From NCBI GenBank assembly GCA_032716605.1, contig CM064572.1, positions 43,858,703-43,922,702 on the forward strand: a stretch of DNA of 64,000 nt, given 5' to 3'. Source of the DNA: Paralithodes platypus. Its lineage: Eukaryota; Arthropoda; Malacostraca; Decapoda; Lithodidae. Below are positions 31,670 through 44,275 of this stretch, piece after piece (the stretch's first letter is position 1; each line of letters opens with the position of its first letter). The notes beneath the pieces were generated by a model, which saw nothing but the letters and a program-made list of their open reading frames with translations, had not been told where the DNA came from and did no database searches. The translations under genes were made by a program, and so were the position numbers.

Positions 31670-34600
31670 CTACCCCGGGTCTTCCACCCTCGATAAGCAA
31701 TCTGCAATCACATTCTCAGAACCAACAATATGGCGTATGTCTAGGTTGTATTCCTGCAACATTAGTGACCACCTGGTCAGCCTCATATTCCGGTTATGGA
31801 ATTGATTCAGGAACTTGAGGGGGTGATGGTTGGTGTAGATCACCACAACTGGTCCATAGGCTGGAACATACACCTCAAAGTGCCTGAGCGCTAGCACAAT
31901 CGCCAGCAGTTCCTTCTCAACTACTGAGTAGTTCATCTGCGCCGAGTTGAACTTTTTTGAGAAGAAACTGACTGGGTGCTCCAGCCCATCTTCGTCTGAT
32001 TGCATCAGAACGGCACCAGCCCCCACACCACTGACATCAGTTGCCAGCTGGAATGGTCGGCTAAAGTCCGGGGCCCTGAGGATTGGGTGAGTACACAACA
32101 GGTGTTTTACTAGCAAAAAAGCCCTCTCCCACTCAGGCACCCACTTAAACTTTCTATCTTTGGCCAATAGGTCCATCAGAGGAGCCAGCACAGTAGAATA
32201 GCCCTTTATAAAGCGGCGGTAGTAACCAATCATGCCCAAAAACATCATGATCTGCTTCTTGGTGGACGGCCTGGGGAAGTGGTTAATAGCCAATATCTTG
32301 TTCTGTGGGGGGCACACCTGGCCCAAACCCACCATGAACCCCAGATACTGCACGGTAGCCCGCACAAAATCACACTTTCCCAGGTTGACCACCAAGTTTG
32401 CTTCGCTTAATTTCTTAAATAGGGATTCTACATGTTCACAGTGGCTCTTGAAATCGTCATCGTAGATAATGACGTCGTCCAGGTACACGGTACAGTTCGG
32501 AATGTCAGCCACTAACTCGTTCATCAAGCTTTGGAAGGTCGCTGGTGCGTTCTTTAGACCGTACGGCATGACATTACAACGATATGTAGCACCATCCACC
32601 ACAAAACCACACCTCTTTCGCCCGTTCAGACAAAGGCACCTGCCAGTAACCTTTTACCGGGTCCACCTTGGTCAAGAACTTAGCCCTGCCAATCTTGTCT
32701 ACACAGTCATCGACCCGGGGAAGAGGATATGGGTTGGTGGGAGTCAAGCCGTTTAGCCTGCGGTAATCAACACAGAAGCGCACCTTGCCATCCGGCTTAG
32801 GTTGCAGCGTTACGGGAGATGTCCACTTTACCGCCCCCTTCTCGATCAGTCCCTGTTGCAACATGTACTCCAACTCCGCCCGGAGGGCCGGAAGTTTAAT
32901 AGGGGGCACCCTATAGGGCACTGATTTGAAGGGTGGGTGGTCTCCGACGTCAACGTCGTGCACCTCCTGAGTAGTGAGGCCTGGGTGTTCCGCAAATACA
33001 GTAGGGTATAAACAAAATAGGCGCTCGACAGCCACACGCTGTTGCTCAGGTAGGTGTTGCAAAGCCTTATGAGCCGCCTGTCTCGTGTTTCCCGCCCACT
33101 GATCTGCAGAAACATGATAATCCCAGTTGTCATCCACCTGCGCATGACTGTCCCGTTCTCCTTCTCCACCTTGACTGCTGAAAGTCATCACGGGGACAGT
33201 GAGAGGCTCAGGTGGGCGCCTCACATACTCCTTCATCAGGTTGACATGACATAACTGATTCCTCTTACGCCTGTCTGGAGTGGCCACCAGGTAATCTAAG
33301 TCCGAGAGCTTCTCTGCTACCCTATAAGGACCAGCGTACTTTGCGGATAAGGGGTGACCTACAAGAGGGAGTAGTATCAACACCTCCTGACCCACGTGAA
33401 ACTCCCTGAGTTTCACCTTGTGGTCGTACCTGTCCTTCATGAGGGCCTGAGAGCCTACCAGATTGCGGCCAGCCAACTCCAGACTACGCAACATTCGTTC
33501 TCTACTCTCAAGGACATACTTAAGCATAGAACATGGTTTAGCGGTGCCTTCCCATATCTCCTTTACCATGTGGAGAGGCCCTCTGACGCGGTGTCCAAAC
33601 ACAAGCTCATTAGGGCTAAACCCCAAACTCTCCCAAGGTACCTCTCGTGCAGCGAATAACACATACGGCAGGCCAAGATCCCAGTCCTTGCCGTTCTCAA
33701 GACAATAGCAGCGAAGCATGCTTTTTAGAGTGGAATGCCACCTCTCTAACACCCCCTGACTCTCTGGGTGATAAGCAGATGACACTACAGTGACTATCCC
33801 GTGCTGCTTCATTGTCTGAACGAACAAGTTGGAGGTGAAATTCGATCCTTGGTCTGACTGTATCTCCTGCGGGTATCCGTGCCGAGAGAAGTATAATAGC
33901 AACTTACGGACCACCGTCTTCGCCAAACCATTTCTCATCGGGTATGCGTCTGGGTACCGAGTTGCTACGTCCATGACTGCCAAGAGATATTTATTTCCGG
34001 CACTTGTGGGGGGGAGGGGGCCAACCATGTCGACTACTACTTTACTAAAGGGAGGCCCACTGACGGGAATTGGATGTAACGGAGCCTTTGGGATGCTCTG
34101 GTTAGGTTTCCCGACCTTTTGGCACACACTGCACATTGCCCCCCATGACACCACTTGTGCTCTCAAACCAGGCCACCAAAACAGTTTCCCTAAAGCCGCC
34201 ACCGTCTTACGGACACGCAAGTGTCCCGCCAGCGGTACATCATGAGCCAACCTAAGTAGGCTATCCCTGCATACCCTCGGTACGACCAGCTGGTCTACCA
34301 CTCCTGACCCACCCTCCTAACTTCTCTGCGGGTCTTGGAATCGCCGATACAAGATGCCATCAATGAAAAAAAAATCTCCAGACTTTGCATCCCTGTCCTC
34401 TTCGAGTTCGACAGCACCGTTACTACACTTTAGAACCTCCGGGTCTTCTAGCTGCAATTTGCGAATATCTGAGGGAGCTAGCCTGTCTAAGTGTTTGCGA
34501 AACAACTCATGCCCTCCCCCAACATCGAACTTTGCATCCCGTTGCTCTCTCTGTGTATACCGTTGCTGCCTCTGAGTCTCTAAAAGCCCTGCCTCTACAC

Positions 34601-36743
34601 TCTCAGTGACAGGTGGTGGTGCTTCTCCAGACTCTAATAACGGTGCTAATACCGAGTCCCCGAGAAGCGCTGCTGGTACTAGACTCTCCACCGTATCAGC
34701 TTTCAGCACCTTCTCGTGACCGTTCCTCCGCTTATTTGAAGACTGTTGGTTAGGCTGTGACTCCCTGGATGCGAGAGATCTGGTTACAACACACGCCATT
34801 GGTTGCACCTGACACTTCTCAACCCACTCCTGTTCCTCCCTACTCACGTCGGCCGGCTCCTCGGCAACGACTAAGGGTGAAACCTTAGAAGCAGGCACCG
34901 CAAAGTCATTGCCGAGAAGGAGGTCGACGCTCCCAACAGGCAATTTCTCCACGATTCCCACATCCAGTTCGCGAGTCACACCGTCAACTTCAAGCTCCAT
35001 TCTAACAAGCGGGTATGACCTAGTTGCATTAACTCCCTGCACCACAACTACCCGCGCCGCGTTTATGGGTCTACCAGTGAAATTCTTCAAGAGTGTCTGA
35101 GAGGCACCTGTGTCACGCAAGAGCTGTACCCCGTGCTTCTTGCCCCCCCACTTCACGCAGCCATGCCCTCTATGGTCGCAAAAGGCATCGCGGACAGGGT
35201 TCGAGCCTTCCGGATCCTTCTTCACTGGCGGTGCTCCATCCTCTGATCTTATGCCTCCAGCAAACACAGAAGACTTCTGGAACACCCCAATGCTGCGAGC
35301 CAATGACACAGCCGCTGTGGGAGGTCTGCTCGGACAAGCTTATGCCATGTGCCCCTCTTTGTAACAGTGATAACACTTGGACTTATACTGAGGTGTAAAA
35401 GTCCCCTGACCCTTCTTAAACGGGGCGGTGCTAGGTTTGTGATCAGTCTTGGTGTCATTGCTTTTAAATTTATGTGTGTCCATATTCCGGGGAGGGGGAG
35501 AGTAACGCTCCTTAACGCCTACATCGTTTCTCTGTGCAGAGCCGCACCCCCGAATTAGTGACAACCGAAGATCAGCCATCTCTGCTGCTTCTACGAGAGT
35601 TCTTGGGTTCTTCTCTTTAAGGTTTAAAGTCAAGTCGCCGCCTGTACACTTATAAAACTGCTCTAGAAGCATCAACTGTTTCATCTCATCAAACGTACTT
35701 GTCTTCTCTGATCTGAGCCAGTTTCCCATAGCGTCGGACAGGTCCCGGGCGTGCTCCAAGAAGGTACTGTCTCGCCCCTTAGTCACACCCCGGAACTTTA
35801 ACCTATATGTCTCGGGTTGTAGCTCATATGCCCGCACCACAGCCTCCTTGAGCTCCTCATAAACAACGCAGGACTCCAAAGGCAGTGCATCGTAAGCCTT
35901 GAGCCCCTTACCTACGAGTCTAGAGGACACAAGGGCCGCCCACTTAACTTCAGGCCACTGATGCTCCCGACACTTCTTCTCAAATCTATTGAAAAACTCT
36001 GTGACACCAGACTCGTCAATTACAGGGACCAGTTTGAGAAGGTGCGACAGAGACTGATCATGCGCACGGTTTCCAGTACCGAGTCGCTGTCCCGTCGTTT
36101 CAACACGAGACTTCTCTAAATCCATGTCGGCACAGTATCTTGTAGATTCTAGTTCAGTCCTAAGCTCAGCTTCCCTCGTCTGTTGCTGCATCCTAGCCAG
36201 CTCTTTTCTCTCTTCTATCTTAGCTAGCTCTATCTGCTGTTGACTCTGATGTTGCATCTTTGCCATCTCGAGCTGAAAGAGCATCTCCGGGGTCAAACCT
36301 TGAGGAGGAGGAGATGCAATGATGTTAGAAATACCCGGTGATCCCCCCAGGGGCAAACCACCCTGCCAGTCACTACCCACCTGCGGAAGCGTGCTCAGGG
36401 TCGGTACTCCAATAGGAGGACTGGGAGTCGAGTGAAGGGGAGGCTCGACCAAAGGGCTCTGAGCACTCACCTTACCTCGTACGCCAGTCACCCCACCCAG
36501 CACACACGTCATCAGGTCATCCTTGGTCATGCCACTAGTACATACATGACCGATAGCTGCGGCTAAGCACTGGAGACCGTACCGATTCATACCCACCAAC
36601 CGGTCGGAAGTATCAGGCCATTGTAAAAATGTCCTTGCATTCTCCTCACTGTTCACCAAGTTAACAACCTGCCCATGCTGCTGCTCCTCAGCTTCTACAT
36701 CACGTACTGTGTCCTCATCCTGCACTGATCCGCTATAAGACAT
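31670..36743 (-). pseudogene. Family A Gag-PR-IN-RT-RNase H polyprotein (A2)
   Basis: One frame from the ATG at 36743: N-terminal acidic region, Gln/Glu-rich coiled coil (about 36280-36160), capsid with the SCAN-like stretch (about 35830-35590, ending LEQFYKCTGG and PRTLVEAAEMAD), one CCHC knuckle (CYHCYKEGHMA, about 35370-35340), protease LLRDTGASQTL (about 35120), integrase with HHCC (about 34270-34110) and D-D-E (VDMVG, SDQGSN, LERWH), a GPY-type segment, RT with YLDDVIIY (about 32490-32465), and RNase H (DVSGVGAGAV; HHPLKFLNQ). Breaks: TAA at 35340, TAG at 34317, a 2-base deletion near 32605. An RNase H Asp is Asn (YTNHHP). Gag and Pol share one frame. The IN-before-RT order is that of Gmr1-like Ty3/gypsy elements. 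Confidence 0.9.
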
Positions 36744-36981
36744 GATGCTCACTGAAGATTTTTCACTTTGATACACAAAAAAGAAGTACCCCAAACTCTT
36801 ATACCACAATATTCACAATAAAACATTCTAGGAGACCGCTTAAGTACTATATTACTTTGCTAACAAAATAATTCTTGCATGTCCTCAAAAAATATTCCAC
36901 AAAATCAACAAATGTTTACTGCCTAAACTGTGAGAAAAATCTGCACAATAACCTGCAATTATATGTCAGTTCACCAAATCC

Positions 36982-36998
36982 TGAGCTAGGTCGCCATT
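36982..36998 (-). promoter_or_regulatory. Primer-binding site region, A2
   Basis: Directly inside the 5' LTR, sense TGGCGACCTAGCTCAG follows two A residues. The TGGCGAC start at this position is typical of a tRNA primer-binding site in Ty3/gypsy elements. Which tRNA is used is not decided. Confidence 0.6.
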
Positions 36999-38810
36999 TG
37001 TTACGATCGGGTCTCGTATAAATCAGTGGCTCTTATACATTGGACTAGACTGGCATAAATGCAACAACGGAAACGCTAGATCCAACCCCTGATATATAAT
37101 CCCGTCGAACAAAGAACACATATACCCTCCAGAGTTATATCTGCGATAGTGGGGTATCTTAACTCTCAGTATCTATGTGCTTCTACTATAGGCTGATGTT
37201 CTCTGAAACAGCCTATTACCTATAACATAATTATGGTTGCTTAGTTATGGTACACAAGGAAAAGATAGTTAACTTAATTAAATCACAAAAGTGATCTAAT
37301 GCAAACAAGAAGAAGGTTTACTTAACGTTACTTTAATCAATAATATCTGTCACTCCTTTATGAAAGAAAGTGTGGTAAAGTCCTCAAGCACCGAACAAGG
37401 AATCTTCTGAATAATGTCGGATGCTACTAAGAAGAACGTTTCGGAAATGGAACCACAAAATAGCAGGAGGCAGGACAATGCACGTGTAGGCTAAATACAC
37501 AAAAAGGCTGGACCTATAATGTTATTGGACACAAGAATATTATAAGTGGTGCAACAGTAATAATGCTCGCCACGAAAAATTAGTACTCCTATTAACAAAA
37601 CCGGTCTATGCTGGTTGTGTCTCTCTACAGCAACCTAGACCTCAAAATGCTTGTGTAGAGATAATGGGTATGCATAAAAGAGTATATGATCTAATCCAGC
37701 TAATGTCTACCCGGGTTAATAAAGTCTAGCTGGGAAGCGCAAAGGTACAGAATTCTGGTGGATCAAGGCAGCTCCTAGCCTAGTGTGGACCTTGGGTCTG
37801 TGCGGCCTGATTACGTTAATATGAAGGGGTGCTCTCTTGAGGATTCTCGATCACAAGTATCGAGAATCCTCCTGGCGACCCTCAAAAGTAAAAGCAAATA
37901 GAGTTAGAACAGTGTTGGGTCGATTAGGCAAGCAGCCCTCACGCACTACACAGTCTAAACTCCAAGGTACACAGACAAAAGATCCACCCAGGTAACCCAC
38001 AGAATCCGTAGTGTCGTGTAGCTCAAGAGTAGCCTACACACAGTGAAAACACCAACAGCAAGGTACCTGATCCCTAGTCTAGCATTATTTAACCCTGTAG
38101 AAACACTAGTGATTGATGGAGACAGTCCGAGCAATACAATCTCCCAAAAAGACAATGACTATCTTCAACCTTAGCCTAGTACATAAGAAATGTGAGATCC
38201 AGCATATAATACAGTCTGGCCACCAATTCAAGGTGTGGATGCAGGGAACCAGAAGGGGATTGATATTAATAAAAGGTGAGGAAGTAGTGGAAATGATAGA
38301 TTCAGTAGGAGAGAAAGGTTCTAAGACAAGAGTGTGGAACAGTTCATGGGAGATGCTTAGAGTATGCTGTCTGGGATGGATCTGACAAGGATATTCCAAG
38401 GGACCGCATGGCTGGAGTCCCAGTTCGCAGGAATGGCATGAGGGCGCGCGACAGTCGCCCAGTAAGCAGCCGCCTAGTAGGCCGTGTTAGGCAGAAGGCA
38501 ACGAATCCCGCGAGGCCTATGTAAGGGGGCCAGCCACACTCACCACCAAGTCACACCACCTGGTCTCTCTCTCTCTCTCTCCCGCTCGCCTTCCCATCAT
38601 TCAACTACTTAGCACAATACTTTCAATTGACTAAATAAAATAGAAAGAATTGTGACAGACGAAAATAAAGAACAGTTCTGAACTGTCTGCAACACAAGCT
38701 TTCTTGAGAAGGAAAGTACACAATGATAGGTAGACTGTAGCTACATTCTCTGCCCTGGCGAGTCCTAGCGAGTAAGCCATGCGGTTCTGGGGGAAGCGGT
38801 GAGCGTCACA
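36999..38810 (-). repeat. Family A 5' LTR of A2
   Basis: 1812 bases with termini TGTTACG and GCGTCACA in plus reading. It abuts a 70-bp satellite at 38811. A 90-codon frame antisense to the LTR (38113-38385, plus strand) is also open in the other family A LTRs. Confidence 0.9.
37839..37871 (-). other. Conserved LTR hairpin, A2 5' LTR (mismatch closed)
   Basis: As the other family A hairpins, but the 5' A of the A/A mismatch is T in sense, giving an uninterrupted 13-bp stem. Confidence 0.85.
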
Positions 38811-39220
38811 TGTGTTTGTAGCGTGAGCGGATTATAAAGAGCCGCCACACTCTTTGGACTACACCGGGATAATGGAATAGTGTTTTTGTAGCGTGAGCGG
38901 ATTGTAAAGAGCCGCCACACTCTTTGGACTACACCGGGATAATGGAATAGTGTGTTTGTAGCGTGAGCGGATTATAAAGAGCCGCCACACTCTTTGGACT
39001 ACACCGGGATAATGGAATAGTGTGTTTGTAGCGTGAGCGGATTATAAAGAGCCGCCACACTCTTTGGACTACACCGGGATAATGGAATAGTGTGTTTGTA
39101 GCGTGAGCGGATTATAAAGAGCCGCCACACTCTTTGGACTACACCGGGATAATGGAATAGTGTGTTTGTAGCGTGAGCGGATTATAAAGAGCCGCCACAC
39201 TCTTTGGACTACACCGGGAT
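38811..39220. repeat. 70-bp tandem repeat, almost six units
   Basis: Units start at 38811, 38881, 38951, 39021, 39091 and 39161; the last ends after 60 bases at 39220. Units are nearly identical. Each contains GCGTGAGCGGATTATAAAGA and GGACTACACCGGGATAATGG, and can fold by AGTGTG/CACACT plus GCGG/CCGC pairing. A2 is inserted at its left edge, so the array may originally have been longer. Confidence 0.95.
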
Positions 39221-39253
39221 ACGTCAACCCTAATCAATACCACATTTACTATC

Positions 39254-39629
39254 CTAAGGGAGAGGTAGTTGCTTTTCTGGACCACCTTCTCCCTCATGTT
39301 CAGCCCCATTAGTTTCATAGTTTTAAACCATTCGTTCCTTTAGGTTCACGATTTTAAGACCTTTTACCCTACTTCTTGATCAATATTAGGACCTTTAATG
39401 CCATTTAGGTGTTGTTTTGTTTTTCCTGGCGAGCGATAGGGAGCCTGTAACTTTAGGAGGAACCGGCCTTTAGCGGGGACAATTTTCTACTGACAAATGT
39501 ACAAAATCATACCGATGGGGGGTCTTGGGGGTATTTTGTTTAAAGTTGATGAAGGTCTTGGGAGGAAACAAAAATTAAATAATAAGTAAATAAATATATG
39601 AACAAATATATACATATACATCCCCTTAC
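39254..39629 (+). mobile_element. TTAA-3 MITE copy 2
   Basis: Parallel to 4571-4931 over its length (CTCCCTCATGTTCAGCCCCA, GGCGAGCGATAGGGAGCCTG and ATGAAGGTCTTGGGAGGAAA segments). Ends have decayed (CTAAGGGAGAGG left, TCCCCTTAC right). Confidence 0.65.
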
Positions 39630-39839
39630 AATTACAGAAGCCATGTTTGTAATAGGAGTTAGTAATGTAGATAGCGTTTATAACGTTGAGATGTGAAGGA
39701 GTTTTTGTTAGAAAGAATGGTTGTGAGCGAGATATTATGTGAAGTTGGGGCTGACCAAATGATCCCAGGTGTGTGTCAGACTGAGACAGTATAACCACAA
39801 ACTTTTGTCCCAGAGACAAAGGGTAATCCAGGTAATTTA

Positions 39840-40053
39840 TTAACCCCTTCTGTGCCGACGACGTCCTTCTAACTTTATTGTGGCTACTATTAGACTATTT
39901 TATTCAGCCTAGGAAGGACGTCTGCCAAGTAAAGAGCCAATTACTATTCCAATTAATCCTTTTAGCTATCATACATCCTTCCTAAGCTAAATAACATTGT
40001 CTAAATGTAGCTGAAATCAAATCCAAAAGACGTCACCGGTACAGAAGGGTTAA
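39840..40053. mobile_element. TTAA-4 MITE
   Basis: 214 bases bounded by TTAA with inverted ends TTAACCCCTTCTGTGCCG and (complement of right) TTAACCCTTCTGTACCG, followed inside by GACGTC on both sides. Non-coding. A partial relative starts at 4928. Confidence 0.8.
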
Positions 40054-40647
40054 GTATCCCTACACAAAGATGGTAGACATAACATGAGTGAGGGTTGTAT
40101 ACTAGTGTTGCATGCATATAATGATATGACTGGGAGTAATTATAAGTAAGTGAAAGAATAAAGGTACAACCAAAACCAACAGTGGGCCTTCAGTGACCTG
40201 CCCTGTCGCCTCTTATCGGAAGACCAACTTCCAGGGAAAATTGAATTTACCGCCCTGTCATCGATTTTGTCCAGCCACTCTCGCCACCCTCCGCTCCTCA
40301 CCTTTCCTGCTAGGTCATATTTGTATGTGTATTGTACAACAAATAGGCTTAAAAAAAATGGTACGCCTACCACATCTAAAATAATAATATTGCCTAGCAA
40401 TTTTCGGCCTTTTGGAACACAGTTATGATTCTTATTATCTTTATGAATATTTTAAATACTGAATGTAAATATAGTTAACCTTTTTAAAACTGTGTTCAAG
40501 AAAAATGTGTTCATGCTGTGCCAGTTTTGTTGTAGTGTTAATATGTTATAATGCACAACTAAAGTTCAAAGTGTGTACCTGGATGGAGAGGAAATGCAAT
40601 AATATATTTCTTCAACACAGCTCAGCCATTAAGATGAAGAAAAATCC

Positions 40648-40650
<3 letters not shown>
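40054..40650. other. Stretch without recognisable features
   Basis: AT-rich, no coding or repeat signature seen. Confidence 0.4.

Positions 40651-40707
<57 letters not shown>
40651..40707. repeat. TA microsatellite
   Basis: Pure AT dinucleotide run of about 57 bases, directly adjoining the 3' end of a minus-strand LINE-2 fragment. Confidence 0.95.
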
Positions 40708-40709
<2 letters not shown>

Positions 40710-40711
40710 GT

Positions 40712-41415
40712 TGATAAGGGAGACACAATGCAAAGTTGCCTGTGACGAGTGCCTCTCCCAGAGTTAAACTAGTTACAGGACCAAAATCAAGGAGCGTACG
40801 AGCCAAAATACCAGGACACCATGAGCTTTATGCAATTTATATCATATGATAAGGGAAATACGGATTCAGGAAGAGAGTTCCAGAGCTCAACTGTTCAGTA
40901 GAAGAAAGGTTGGGAATATCGTTTCATTCTTGGGTTGAAGAGTTGCACAGAGTAGGGGTGGGATTGTGTTGCAAGTCAGGTGCCACATGCTCTACGTAGA
41001 GGTGGTATACATTGAGGCACTCTGAGTAACACTGAATATTCTAATAGTGGTAGAATAGCGAGAGAGATGCAACATTGCGGTGAAGAGAGAGAGATTGCAG
41101 AGTCAGTTAGTGGATGTGAGTTATTGAGACAAAAGGCTTTCTTTTCTACTTTGTCTAGTGCTGTGTGAGAGGAACCCCCTCATACATGCGAACAATACTC
41201 AATACATGGATGCACTGTTCCCCTGTACAGAGCAGAAACTGTGCGGGGGTAAAGAGCCTCTGGAGGCGGTTGAGCACACTCAGTTTCCGGGAAGCAGTTT
41301 TTGCAAGAGTGGTAATATGGTCTTTCCAAGTGAGATCAGAAGAAAAGGAGATCCCGAGTACATTAGGAGAAAATGAAGGGATAATTTGTATGTTATTGAA
41401 GAGTAAGTGATAGTC
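40712..41415 (-). mobile_element. LINE-2 3' fragment, minus strand, decayed
   Basis: Minus-strand counterpart of 21475-20745: 3' UTR (GTGCCTCTCCCAGAGTTAAA complement), NPRVKRYS-type and CSSELSQ-type regions, then the CIEYCSH and WKDHI blocks, ending in RT at about 41415. Several indels. Confidence 0.7.
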
Positions 41416-42311
41416 TTAAATGCCGCAGTGAATCAGGGGATTTACATCGCTAGGTTTTACACTCCAACAACAGTTCTTTGTCGCCGTATGGAGTATCGTG
41501 ATAATTTTGGTTGTACGAAACACACAATTAATTGTAATGAAAATATAGATGACGAAGTCAAAATTTGAATTTTATGACAGTATGCTGTATACAGTGCCTG
41601 CGTTGTTCTGTTTTAATTAATATGCATGTTATCTTGAAAATAAGTTACTACTAGATGTTCCAAAAATTATGGTAAGTATCTCAGCAAATACAGTGGCCAA
41701 TCTATCCTATCAATCTATCCTATCATATAATGAGTGCAGTATTATGGCTAGAGACTGCCACCGCGCAGGTGATGTTTAAGTAAACAAAATTGCTTTCAAA
41801 TGATATAACGCCCCCACCAGTTAGTTAACAATAATGAAGAATTGCAAGGCAATTGAACTGAATCTAGGGGTATTACATTATCCAACCAGAGGTTATGCCA
41901 TAAGTTAAAGATCATTAAAATAAATAATAATAAGGAGGTGATAAACACGTAAGTAAATATTAATAATTAAATCCCAGTTAAAAGAAGAAGTTAACCATAA
42001 TATAACTAGTTCTTATGTATGCTTTACATGTAGCCCAACTGCACACCAAACATTTACAATATTAAAATTAACCCTATCTAGCCCAACAATAAAAACAAGG
42101 AACAATACAAGATTGAAATCCCAGACATGGGATGGAATGTCACAGCGAGCCGGAAAAATATTCCGAAAGGAAGGTTACAGCTGCCGGGTTAAAACAAGGA
42201 TTCTTTGAAGAAATTTGTAGTGATTTACATCTAAGGAATACGTGAGAGGGAAAACAATGCATATGGATACAATCAAACGATGTATAGACAAATTAATGAG
42301 TATATATAAAT

Positions 42312-42315
<4 letters not shown>
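41416..42315. other. AT-rich stretch without recognisable genes
   Basis: No coding or mobile-element signature seen. Confidence 0.4.

Positions 42316-42363
<48 letters not shown>
42316..42363. repeat. GA microsatellite
   Basis: GA run of about 48 bases with one GGGA interruption. Confidence 0.95.
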
Positions 42364-42367
<4 letters not shown>

Positions 42368-42642
42368 GGGAAGGAATAGTTAGAATATCATGAAATGAGG
42401 CCATATAGTAGTTGCCCAGGGAAATATACCATTTTGCAGCTCGAAATTGCTATTTCTCAGTATGAAATGACACTACAGCTGCTAGTTTGAATTATAATTA
42501 TATTTAATCGACAAATTTACATTGGATTTCGACAATCTTCACTAACAAGAGGCAAAATATAATATTGAAATGAAAATTATTCATTTGTTTCGACGTAATG
42601 CAGTTGAAACCGGCAAATCCCACACATTTCGTCATTTCGAAG

Positions 42643-42668
42643 CCTGACTTCGACAGAGTGAAGTCAGG
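42643..42668. repeat. Perfect 9-bp hairpin in transposon left arm
   Basis: CCTGACTTC and GAAGTCAGG separated by eight bases, within the TCGAC-rich left arm. Confidence 0.7.
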
Positions 42669-42894
42669 ACAGTCACGCCGCTATCAAATTCGGCAGTTTT
42701 AACCCTCTAAATGGATATTCTGTGTGTACATTTCGACATTTGCAAATAGAATTTACACCAAATTCGACAATGCTACATTTGAAATGTTATTACTTAATTG
42801 TACATTACAGGCATAATACCACTTTATTATTCAACAGTAGGTTATACATTTTTGTTATTATTATAAAAGTTAATGAAGCACTAAATTTCGGAGC

Positions 42895-43265
42895 CGATTA
42901 TATACAATATGAGGAAAGGGTGATCCTAATCCTGGATAATGCTAGAGTACACAGCAACGTGAACTATATGTTGAGCACTGCCCTGTTCGGAAGCTCACTC
43001 CTTACAATCCTTATCTTAACCCTATAGAAAATGGTTTCTCAAATGTAAAATGCGAAGTATATATATAAAAAAAAGGTTAAGTCTAATTCATCAACTTGTG
43101 GATAATGAGATGGAAGCCGGTGAGGAAGGTTATAGCATGAAGGCTTGGAGGGAACATCACCTCCAGCAGGAGGATGTAGTAGCCTTCTATAGGCGATCCA
43201 TGGGGTACCTCAATGAATGTGTGGGTCAGCAGGACATTTTGGATGACTCAAACTGTAGGATAAAC
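42895..43265 (+). pseudogene. Tc1/mariner-type transposase C-terminal remnant
   Basis: VILILDNARVH (about 42922-42954) carries the second catalytic Asp in the LDNAxxH context, and after a frame shift TPYNPYLNPIENGFSNVKCE (about 42999-43058) carries the third acidic residue, the usual spacing for the IS630/Tc1/mariner DDE fold. A C-terminal helical segment follows at 43080-43262. The N-terminal DNA-binding half and first Asp are not readable. It would cut and join transposon ends; this copy is dead. Confidence 0.65.
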
Positions 43266-43761
43266 AATTAACAACACCATGATAACCTTATTTGTATAGT
43301 TATATGCCTTTGTGTATAAGTATGTTAATACTGTGACGCTCACCGCTTCCCCCAGAACCGCATGGCTTACTTGCTAGGACTCGCCAGGGCAGAGAATGTA
43401 GCTACAGTCTACCGATCATTGTGTACTTTCCTTCTCGAGAAAGCTTGTGTTGCAGACAGTTCAGAACTGTTCTTTGTTTTCGTCTGTCACAATCCTTTCT
43501 ATTTTATTTAGTCAATTGAAAGTATTGTGTTAAGTAATTGAATGATGGGAAGGCGAGAGAGAGAGAGAGAGAGAGACCAGGTGGTGTGACTTGGTGGTGA
43601 GTGTGGCGCGTGGCTGGCCCCCTTACATAGGCCTCGCGGGATTCGTTGCCTCCTGCCTAACACGGCCTACTAGGCGGCTGCTTACTGGGCGACAGTCGCG
43701 CGCCCTCGTGCCATTCCTGCGAACTGGGACTCCACCCATGCGGTCCCTGGAAATATCCTGG

Positions 43762-44034
43762 TCAGATCCGTCCCAGACAGCATTCTCTAAGCATCTCCCT
43801 TGAACTGTTCCACACTCTTGTCTTAGAATCTTTCTCTTCTACCGCCTCTATCATTTCCACTACTTCCTCACCTTTTATTAATATCAATCCCCCTCTGGTT
43901 CCCTGCATCCACACCTTGAATTGGTGGCCAGACTGTATTATATGCTGGATCTCACATTTCTTATGTACTAGGCTAAGGTTGAAGATAGTCATTGTCTTTT
44001 TGGGAGATTGTATTGCTCGGACTGTCTCCATCAA
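43762..44034 (-). other. 90-codon antisense frame in family A LTR
   Basis: Open from ATG to stop on the strand opposite to the element (MMETVRAIQSPKK start, Lys/Gln-rich). Present with the same start in all four family A LTRs (30484-30756, 38113-38385, here, and extended in 61335-60925). No family recognised. LTR copies are related by descent, so their conservation alone does not show coding function. Confidence 0.35.
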
Positions 44035-44275
44035 TCACTAATGTTTCTACAGGGTTAAATAATGCTAGACTAGGGATCAGGTACCTTGCTGTTGGTGTTT
44101 TCACTGTGTGTAGGCTACTTTTGAGCTGCACGACACTACGGATTCTGTGGGTTACCTGGGTGGATCTTTTGTCTGTGTACCTTGGAGTTTAGACTGTGTA
44201 GTGCGTGAGGGCTGCTTGCCTAATCCACCCAACACTGTTCTAACTCTATTTGCTTTTACTTTTGAGGGTCGCCAG

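Larger units (their letters stand above)
29807..38810 (-). mobile_element. Family A LTR retrotransposon copy A2, minus strand
   Basis: Minus-strand element: 5' LTR 36999-38810, primer-binding region just left of it, Gag-protease-integrase-RT-RNase H in one frame (36743 to 31670), polypurine tract next to 31190, 3' LTR 31190-29807 truncated by the gap. Target duplication cannot be tested because the left end is missing. Only two stops and one frameshift damage the polyprotein, so the insertion is relatively recent. Confidence 0.9.

Noticed and set aside
32846..33169. Overlapping frames on both strands across the family A and B pol regions
   Set aside because: They are other-frame shadows of the integrase-RT polyprotein; equivalents appear at matching places in each copy.
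38811..39220. CRISPR-like array
   Set aside because: The repeats are head-to-tail with no variable spacers, in eukaryotic repeat DNA.
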